From: CBDUUP01 sp965370435
GTDB taxonomy: Bacteria; Chloroflexota; Anaerolineae; Anaerolineales; UBA11579
DNA length: 15,154 bases
Reading direction: 5' to 3'
Assembly (NCBI GenBank): GCA_965370435.1
Contig: CBDUUP010000065.1
Location: 1 to 15,154 of the forward strand
Of this stretch, positions 7,412 through 12,918 are shown piece after piece (position 1 is the stretch's first letter; each line of letters opens with the position of its first letter). Below the pieces are notes generated by a model. The model did not search any database, was not told where the DNA came from, and was given only the letters and a program-made list of their open reading frames with translations. Position numbers and translations under genes: made by a program.

Positions 7412-8365
7412 ATGCGAAGTTTTCTAGGACGTGACATACTTTCTCTCAAGGATTTCGAGCGCCATGAGTTCTTCCGGATATTTGAGGCTGCGGAACAATT
7501 GGAGCCTATCGCTCGGAACCGCCGCAACACCGATCTGCTCAAAGAAAAGACCCTGGTGACGGCGTTCTACCAACCCAGCACCCGCACCCGACTGGCCCAC
7601 GAGTCGGCCATGATCCGTCTGGGGGGCCAGGTGACCGGCTTCTCGGACGCCAAGATGACCCGAGCGGGGGATTTCTACCAGGAGTCGATCAAGGATACGG
7701 TCAAGATGCTGGAGTATTATGGCGACGTGATCGTGATGCGGCATTTCCAGATCGGCGCGCCTCACGAGGCAGCTAAATGGGCCAGCATCCCGGTCATCAA
7801 CGGCGGCGATGGATGGGGCGAACACCCCACCCAGGTGCTGACCGATCTGTACACTGTATTGCGGGAAAAGGGCCGCATTGACGGGCTGAAATGGCTGGCG
7901 GTTGGGGATATGCGGATGCGGACCATGCACTCGCTGGGCTACGCTTTGACCCAGTTCGACTGCCCGATCACTTTTGTCTCTCCGCCGGATATGTCTCTCA
8001 CCGAGGAGTTCAAGGCTGAATTGAAGGGCTACAGCCTGGATTTCAAAGAGGCCGAGCACGTTGAGGAAGCCATTGGCGAGGCGGACGTGATCCTGGTCGA
8101 GCCGGTGGTCCAGCCGGATTACACCAAGAGTCTGGATGAGCGAGAGGGTGAATTGGATTTGACTCCGGCTAATTACAAGATCACCCGTGAATTGCTGGAA
8201 ACCAAGGCCAAGTCGGATGCGATCCTTTTGCACTCCCTTCCGCGGATGGATGAAATCCCGGTTGATGTAGACAATACTCGCTGGTCGCGGTATTGGGAAG
8301 AGGCGTTCAACGGCGTGGTGATGAGGATGGCGTTGTTGGCATTAGTGTTGGGAGCAATGGAATAG
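7412..8365 (+). CDS. Aspartate carbamoyltransferase-like enzyme, divergent acceptor site
   Basis: A 317-residue carbamoyltransferase whose backbone follows the PyrB catalytic chain. The carbamoyl-phosphate site is intact: STRTR at 56-60, RH at 110-111, HPTQ at 138-141, and LPR-x-DE at 276-281. The C-terminus (EEAFNGVVMRMALLALVLG) is also PyrB-like. However, the loop that in E. coli PyrB carries Arg229 and Gln231 for aspartate reads VEPVVQPD (229-236): the Gln may be kept but no Arg is present. The lysine-containing 80s loop is also changed (DAKMTRAGDFYQ). A true pyrimidine role is therefore doubtful. Placement with a GntR regulator, a second carbamoyltransferase and carbamate kinase suggests catabolic release of carbamoyl phosphate from an unusual ureido compound. 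AGGAGGT at 7399-7405 supports the start. An atypical PyrB is the alternative. Confidence 0.85.
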   Translation: MRSFLGRDILSLKDFERHEFFRIFEAAEQLEPIARNRRNTDLLKEKTLVTAFYQPSTRTRLAHESAMIRLGGQVTGFSDAKMTRAGDFYQESIKDTVKMLEYYGDVIVMRHFQIGAPHEAAKWASIPVINGGDGWGEHPTQVLTDLYTVLREKGRIDGLKWLAVGDMRMRTMHSLGYALTQFDCPITFVSPPDMSLTEEFKAELKGYSLDFKEAEHVEEAIGEADVILVEPVVQPDYTKSLDEREGELDLTPANYKITRELLETKAKSDAILLHSLPRMDEIPVDVDNTRWSRYWEEAFNGVVMRMALLALVLGAME

Positions 8366-8375
8366 TTTAGAGTAT

Positions 8376-8399
8376 AGGGGTACGCGACCGTGTACCCCT
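8376..8399 (+). other. Hairpin abutting the AIPR ribosome-binding site
   Basis: AGGGGTAC (8376-8383) and GTACCCCT (8392-8399) form a perfect 8-bp stem with an 8-nt loop. It begins 10 nt after the carbamoyltransferase stop and ends 1 nt before AGGAG (8401-8405). No T-run follows, so it is a poor intrinsic terminator. It may mark the insertion boundary, stabilise the upstream mRNA end, or modulate access to the ribosome site. Confidence 0.55.
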
Positions 8400-8413
8400 T
8401 AGGAGATCACAAC

Positions 8414-10117
8414 ATGAATCTTCGACAGCAAATTATACAGGATCGGGTCGAGAATACGGCCAGGATTCTGGATGTATCAGAAGATATAGCATTTTTACGA
8501 TTTACCCATTCCCTTATTACGGAAAGGAGCTTGTATTCTTTTGTCCAAGCGGATTTCGTCGAGGGTGGGCAGGATAAACAGATAGATGTAATTACTATTG
8601 ATCAAGAAGAGAGTCAGGCCACAGTTTATATTCTACAGTTCAAGAATACTACGAGTTTTTCGTCTAACTCGGTGATTCAAATTCGTAATGGACTGAATTG
8701 GATATTCAATAAGAAGAGAGCGGACGTTAGTCGACTTGATAATGTGAAGTTCAAAGATAAAATTCTTGAATATAGATCTGTTCAGAGTGATCTAGGGCCG
8801 TCGAATATCACTGTAATAGTCGGTTTCGTTACTAATGGATTAAGCGGTGGTGTTTCTCCTGAGTTTTTACAGGAGGTCAAGACAATTGTAGATCAATACG
8901 ATAATGATACCTTTGAAAGTTTTGAATTCCAGGTCTGGGGAGCTGACGAGTTAGTAAATCGAATAAATATGATTGAGAAACGTGAAAGGAGAGTTGATGC
9001 CGATTTGCGTATTCGTTATGATGCCAATAATCCATCACTGATTCGGTATCATTCTGGGGGTTTAAAGGGGTTAGTTTGTTCAGTTTCCGCACAAGAAATT
9101 GCGCGAGTTGTAAATGATGACCCAACTGGCGCTATTTTTGATTCAAATATTCGGAGATTTCGTGGAAGAAAAGGATCAGTGAATAAAGATATTATGAGAA
9201 CTTGCACTACATTGGATATAGGGCATCTTTTCTGGTTTCTAAATAATGGAATCACAGTTGTTTGCGATAGCTTCGATGCAGTAACTGATCCTGATAATCC
9301 CCATGTTAAGATTACAAATATGCAAATAGTAAATGGTTGTCAAACCGCTACTTCATTGGCATTAGCAGCGGAAGAAGATAAGCTTTCAAGAGATGTACGT
9401 GTAATAATGCGTATTTATGAAACAGAAGATGATTCTCTTGTAAACAATATTGTACTTACAACAAACAACCAGAACAGGATAACAAATAGGGATTTGAGGG
9501 CAAATGATCCTGTACAGATTGACATGGAGCGAGGGTTTGCTAAACACGATTTTTTATTTGAACGCAAGTCTTACCAATTCGATAAAGAGGAAAATATTGA
9601 TATAAGCCGTATTGTTGTTAATGAAACCGTCGCCCAAAGTTATCTAGCGATTGTTCTGAAGAAGCCTTCTGATGCGAGCCGACGTAAGTACAAAGTGTGG
9701 GGAGAATATTTTGAGCGTATTTTTGGTGGTCATTCGATGATTGAGCCTTATGTATTGTCAAATCTTGTATATAACCTTACCTCCAATTGGCTTCGTGACA
9801 ATTATGCAAACGATTCTGATGATATAAGAAGGAAACTGGCCAATAATGGCGCGTTTCATGTAGCAAGGATCGTGGCTTATCTTTGGAAAGGTAATGACAA
9901 CTGGGCAGAAAAGGTAGAACAACAACAGAAGTACATTGCGATGATCGAGAAATCACCTGCCAAACTGGATACACATTTGGCTGATGCTTTTAAGATATTC
10001 ATGTCGATCATTAAGAAGAATGAGAAATTTTTGACAGATATTGATGTTGCATTGAAATCGGCTACATTAGATAGCGATATTGACCGAGAGCTGTATTCGG
10101 CACATAAACGCTCTTAG
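8414..10117 (+). CDS. AIPR-family (abortive phage infection) protein with nuclease-like N-terminus
   Basis: A 567-residue protein. The middle and C-terminal part matches the AIPR family (abortive infection phage resistance): FRGRKGSVNKDI, FWFLNNGITVVCD and the hallmark IVNGCQTATSLA, followed by TTNNQNRITNRDLRA and an ERKSYQF segment. The N-terminal ~200 residues carry Asp58 in QIDVI, then YILQFKN with Gln75-x-Lys77, the order and spacing of a PD-(D/E)xK nuclease core of the Mrr type. A plausible role is phage-triggered nucleic-acid cleavage causing abortive infection, but mechanism is inferred. I choose ATG 8414 (AGGAG at 8401-8405, 8 nt away) over ATG 8390, which lies in the hairpin. The gene is strikingly A+T-rich (about one third G+C in 9421-9480) beside G+C-rich neighbours, and it splits two carbamoyltransferase genes, pointing to horizontal insertion. 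Confidence 0.87.
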   Translation: MNLRQQIIQDRVENTARILDVSEDIAFLRFTHSLITERSLYSFVQADFVEGGQDKQIDVITIDQEESQATVYILQFKNTTSFSSNSVIQIRNGLNWIFNKKRADVSRLDNVKFKDKILEYRSVQSDLGPSNITVIVGFVTNGLSGGVSPEFLQEVKTIVDQYDNDTFESFEFQVWGADELVNRINMIEKRERRVDADLRIRYDANNPSLIRYHSGGLKGLVCSVSAQEIARVVNDDPTGAIFDSNIRRFRGRKGSVNKDIMRTCTTLDIGHLFWFLNNGITVVCDSFDAVTDPDNPHVKITNMQIVNGCQTATSLALAAEEDKLSRDVRVIMRIYETEDDSLVNNIVLTTNNQNRITNRDLRANDPVQIDMERGFAKHDFLFERKSYQFDKEENIDISRIVVNETVAQSYLAIVLKKPSDASRRKYKVWGEYFERIFGGHSMIEPYVLSNLVYNLTSNWLRDNYANDSDDIRRKLANNGAFHVARIVAYLWKGNDNWAEKVEQQQKYIAMIEKSPAKLDTHLADAFKIFMSIIKKNEKFLTDIDVALKSATLDSDIDRELYSAHKRS

Positions 10118-10141
10118 AAATTAATTAATGAGGAGAATGTT

Positions 10142-11122
10142 ATGCAAACGGACTTACGTGGACGAGATTTGATTGGGGATCTTGATTTTAGTTTGGAAGA
10201 GGTGGAGACGATATTGGATGTGGCGTGGGATTTGAAGCGGAAACGGGCGTTGGGGGAACCGCACGCTTATTTGAGGGATAAGGTGTTGGCGATGTTGTTC
10301 TTCTTTTCGAGCACGCGGACGCGGGGGTCGTTTGAGGCGGGGATGGCTCAGTTGGGCGGGCACGCTGCCTTTATCGAGTCCCGGACGACCCAGATTTCCC
10401 ACGGCGACACCGAAAAAGAACTTGGCGAGATCTTTGGCCGCTACTTCGACGGTATCGCGATCCGTCACGTGGATTGGGGAGTCGGCAACCGCTATCTCAA
10501 TCTGGTGGCCGAGGCTTCCCGCGTGCCGGCGCTCAACATGCAGTGCGAGATATACCATCCCCATCAATGTTTGGCCGACATCATGACCATCATTGAGAAG
10601 AAGGGCCGCGATCTGCGGGGCAAGAAGATGGTGGTCTCCTGGGCTTATGCCTCTTCTTATCTCAAGCCTATCTCGGTGCCGCAGTCGTTGATCTTGCAGA
10701 TGCCCCGCTTCGGCCTGGACGTTGTGCTGGCTCACCCGCCGGAGTTCCAACTGATGTCCGACATCATGGACCAGGCCCGTGAGCAGGCTCGCAAGTACCA
10801 GACCGGCTTCGAGGTGGTGGACGATATGGAAGAAGCCTGCAAGGACGCTGACGTGATCTATGCCAAGTCCTGGGGTCCGCTCCTGACTACCCAAGACCCT
10901 GAAGAGGGCAAAGGTATCCAGGACAAGTATCAAGACTGGATTACGGACGAGGCCAAGATCGCACTAGGTAAAGACGATGTAATTTATATGCACCCCCTGC
11001 CTGCTGACCGTGAAGTCGAGGTCTCCAACGCAGTGATTGACGGGCCGCATTCGGTGGTATTTGATGAAGCCGAAAACCGCATGCACGCGCAGAAGGCTGT
11101 CATGGCCTTGACGATGAGGTAG
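10142..11122 (+). CDS. YgeW-like knotted carbamoyltransferase
   Basis: A 326-residue member of the aspartate/ornithine carbamoyltransferase superfamily. The carbamoyl-phosphate site shows SSTRTR (STRTR at 57-61), IRH near 113, and HPHQ at 139-142 in place of the usual HPxQ forms. The second domain strongly recalls E. coli YgeW: SWAYASSYLKPISVPQ, RFGLDVVLAHP, YAKSWGPL and MHPLPAD. YgeW-type and acetylornithine-type enzymes have a knotted chain here; it is shorter than YgeW (about 396), mainly in the N-terminal half. YgeW sits in the E. coli purine/ureide cluster, and its acceptor is unsettled. Ornithine use is possible but the usual OTC HCLP signature is replaced by HPLP. AGGAG at 10131-10135 supports the start. 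The first 220 bases use T/G-rich codons unlike the C-rich rest. Family secure, substrate unknown. Confidence 0.87.
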   Translation: MQTDLRGRDLIGDLDFSLEEVETILDVAWDLKRKRALGEPHAYLRDKVLAMLFFFSSTRTRGSFEAGMAQLGGHAAFIESRTTQISHGDTEKELGEIFGRYFDGIAIRHVDWGVGNRYLNLVAEASRVPALNMQCEIYHPHQCLADIMTIIEKKGRDLRGKKMVVSWAYASSYLKPISVPQSLILQMPRFGLDVVLAHPPEFQLMSDIMDQAREQARKYQTGFEVVDDMEEACKDADVIYAKSWGPLLTTQDPEEGKGIQDKYQDWITDEAKIALGKDDVIYMHPLPADREVEVSNAVIDGPHSVVFDEAENRMHAQKAVMALTMR

Positions 11123-11204
11123 ACAGGTAGACAGGGAAACAGGTAAACACGGAAAAACAGGTATACAGGTAAATACGGAAACAGGTATACACGGTAAACA
11201 CGGA
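11118..11204. repeat. Degenerate GGTA-n-ACA tandem array, left flank of the four-helix-bundle gene
   Basis: About ten imperfect 8-9-nt units (GGTAGACA, GGTAAACAC, GGTATACA and variants) run from the last codon of the YgeW-like gene. Its TAG stop lies within the first unit. The 17-mer at 11155-11171 (AAACAGGTATACAGGTA) is exactly complementary to 11769-11785 in the array on the other side of the four-helix-bundle gene. Confidence 0.85.
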
Positions 11205-11225
11205 TGTAGATGGAAAAATGGAAAC

Positions 11226-11232
11226 AAGGAGG
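11226..11232 (+). promoter_or_regulatory. Strong ribosome-binding site of the four-helix-bundle gene
   Basis: AAGGAGG, 7 nt before the ATG at 11240, is a near-perfect anti-16S match. It indicates that the small gene is really translated. Confidence 0.75.
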
Positions 11233-11239
11233 TTGAGGG

Positions 11240-11746
11240 ATGAAATTGGTCAAGGCTGAATACTCGGCGTCGGGGGAGGCTGGGAAACGAGGTTTTGAGG
11301 ACTTGGATTGTTATAAATTGGCGTTGGATTTGATGGTCAACGCACACCAAGTTGCGGGCGTGTTACCATCCAGCGAGAAATATGATCTGGTGCAGCAAAT
11401 TCGGCGCTCAGCCAAGAGTGTCACTGCGAATATCGCTGAAGGATATGGCCGGTATCACTTCTTGGATACGCTTCGCTTCTATTCTATTGCCCGAGGTTCG
11501 CTGAATGAAACCCTGGCCCACTTTGTCAATGCGCAGGTTTTAAGGTATATTGACCAAGAATATTTTGCAAAGGTTCATTTTCTTGGCCGACGCACCGAGA
11601 AAGCGCTCAACGGTTTGATGAATTACGTCCGCCGGCAGAAAGCCGGAAGCGACCTATATGGAGACAAAGCGGTGCGTGAAGATTCAGCCCTCTATCATGA
11701 TGATGACACCCAACAGCCTCCCTCTGAGGAGGAAACTGATGCGTAA
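11240..11746 (+). CDS. Four-helix bundle protein (S23 / rRNA intervening-sequence type)
   Basis: A 168-residue helical protein. Residues about 18-125 match the four-helix-bundle family (TIGR02436-like): FEDLDCYKLALDLM, then LVQQIRRSAKSVTANIAEGYGR and a SLNETLAHFVNAQVL helix. The tail from about 140 is acidic and low-complexity. Relatives occur as open frames inside 23S rRNA intervening sequences and as free-standing genes; related bundles serve as accessory proteins (Avd) in diversity-generating retroelements. Its biochemical role is unknown; basic pentameric nucleic-acid binding is known for some relatives. No reverse transcriptase or template repeat is present here. The gene is bracketed by complementary repeat arrays and sits between two genes of a catabolic operon, so it looks like a passenger. 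Confidence 0.88.
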   Translation: MKLVKAEYSASGEAGKRGFEDLDCYKLALDLMVNAHQVAGVLPSSEKYDLVQQIRRSAKSVTANIAEGYGRYHFLDTLRFYSIARGSLNETLAHFVNAQVLRYIDQEYFAKVHFLGRRTEKALNGLMNYVRRQKAGSDLYGDKAVREDSALYHDDDTQQPPSEEETDA

Positions 11747-11749
11747 TTC

Positions 11750-11790
11750 TTGTCCCTGTTTACCTGCCTACCTGTATACCTGTTTACCTT
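11750..11790. repeat. Inverted counterpart of the GGTA-n-ACA array, right flank
   Basis: Read on the - strand this is GGTAAACA, GGTATACA, GGTAGGCA, GGTAAACA, GGGACAA: the same unit family as 11118-11204 in opposite orientation. It starts 3 nt after the four-helix-bundle stop. Transcripts across both arrays could fold into a stem enclosing the gene. Confidence 0.85.
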
Positions 11791-11828
11791 GCACTTCAAA
11801 ACAAAAATCCAAAACATAGGAAAACACC

Positions 11829-12770
11829 ATGACCAAAAAAATTGCTGTTGTAGCCGTGGGCGGGAACGCCCTAATCAAAGATAAGACCAAGAAAGCTATC
11901 CCTGACCAGTATGAAGCCGCCAGCGAGACTATGGGGCATATTGCCAATATGATCGCCGACGGCTGGGACGTTGTGGTCACTCATGGGAATGGACCCCAGG
12001 TGGGGTTCATCATGCGGCGGGCTGAATTATCTCTGCATGAGCTGCATCCGGTGCCCCTGGATTTCTGCGGGGCCGATACGCAGGGAGCGATTGGGTATAT
12101 GTTCCAGATGGCGCTGCGCAATGAGTTCAAGCGCCGGGGGATGGACAAGATCGCCGCCACAGTGGTCACCCAGGTTCAGGTGAGCGTTGATGATCCTGCT
12201 TTCCAGAATCCAGCCAAACCCATCGGCTCCTTCATGGACGAAGAAATGGCTCAGAAACGAATGGCCGAGGGCCAGGATTTTATTGAGGACTCCGGGCGGG
12301 GATGGCGGCGGGTGGTGCCTTCGCCACTCCCGGAACACATCGTGGAAGTGGAGGCCATCAAGGGATTGATCCAGGAGGGTGTGGTGGTGATCGCGGTGGG
12401 CGGGGGCGGGATCCCGGTGGTTGAGCAGGAGAATGGAGACCTGGTGGGTATTGAGGCGGTGATTGATAAGGATTTCGCCTCCGGCCTGCTGGCGAATTCT
12501 CTCAAGGCGGACTTGCTGCTGATCTCCACCGCGGTGGAGAAGGTGGCTATCAACTTCAATAAACCCGACCAGGAATGGCTGGACGAGATGACGGTCGCTG
12601 AGGCGGAACAATACATCGAGGCAGGGCACTTCGCGCCTGGAAGCATGCTGCCCAAGGTTCAGGCTATCATCAAGTTCCTGAAAGAGGGCGGCAAGAAAGC
12701 CCTCATCACCGACCCGCCCAACATCCAACGCGCCCTGGCCGGTGAAACCGGAACCTGGATCGTGCCTTGA
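11829..12770 (+). CDS. arcC: Carbamate kinase
   Basis: Carbamate kinase interconverts carbamoyl phosphate plus ADP with carbamate plus ATP; in catabolic operons it runs toward ATP. The 313-residue length is normal. Family signatures are AVGGNAL near the N-terminus, VVTHGNGPQVGF, PLDFCGADTQGAIGY, a central AVGGGGIPV, GIEAVIDKDFASGLLA and GSMLPKVQA. No catalytic region is missing. With two carbamoyltransferases upstream it provides the energy-yielding last step, as ArcC does in the arginine deiminase route and YqeA is thought to do in the E. coli yge cluster. No arginine deiminase is present, so by context YqeA would be the better functional parallel. A weak AGGAAA lies about 7 nt before the start. 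Confidence 0.96.
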   Translation: MTKKIAVVAVGGNALIKDKTKKAIPDQYEAASETMGHIANMIADGWDVVVTHGNGPQVGFIMRRAELSLHELHPVPLDFCGADTQGAIGYMFQMALRNEFKRRGMDKIAATVVTQVQVSVDDPAFQNPAKPIGSFMDEEMAQKRMAEGQDFIEDSGRGWRRVVPSPLPEHIVEVEAIKGLIQEGVVVIAVGGGGIPVVEQENGDLVGIEAVIDKDFASGLLANSLKADLLLISTAVEKVAINFNKPDQEWLDEMTVAEAEQYIEAGHFAPGSMLPKVQAIIKFLKEGGKKALITDPPNIQRALAGETGTWIVP

Positions 12771-12777
12771 GCAGCGC

Positions 12778-12833
12778 AGTTTGGCCGTGAACCAATCGCG
12801 ACCTGAATACCGTTGTCAGAAATTAGCCAAACT
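12778..12833. repeat. Spaced inverted repeat AGTTTGGC / GCCAAACT
   Basis: Eight-base arms at 12778-12785 and 12826-12833 are perfectly complementary with 40 nt between. They lie 7 nt after the carbamate kinase stop. No T-tract follows. It could be a weak termination or processing structure, or chance. Confidence 0.3.
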
Positions 12834-12859
12834 TGCGTTACACTATTTGAGCACGCTCT

Positions 12860-12899
12860 GACCACTCAGACTACTAAGACCACTTAGACCACTAAGACG
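12860..12899. repeat. GACCACTAA 9-nt tandem array
   Basis: Units GACCACTCA, GACTACTAA, GACCACTTA, GACCACTAA and a partial GACGA repeat with a 9-nt period, ending just before the PLP-enzyme ribosome site. In-frame stops recur in the units, so it is not coding. It is the third distinct low-complexity array in this window. Confidence 0.8.
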
Positions 12900-12918
12900 A
12901 GTTTTACCGGAGTTGAAC

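Noticed and set aside
7412..8365. Housekeeping pyrB assignment
   Set aside because: The aspartate-loop arginine is not found, no pyrimidine gene is adjacent, and the context is catabolic, so I give no gene symbol.
10142..11122. Ornithine carbamoyltransferase of an arginine deiminase operon
   Set aside because: No arginine deiminase or arginine/ornithine antiporter is present, and the second half matches YgeW rather than ArgF/ArcB.
11118..11204. Possible CRISPR array or diversity-generating retroelement template next to the four-helix-bundle gene
   Set aside because: Units are 8-9 nt with no spacers, and there is no Cas gene, reverse transcriptase or variable/template repeat pair.
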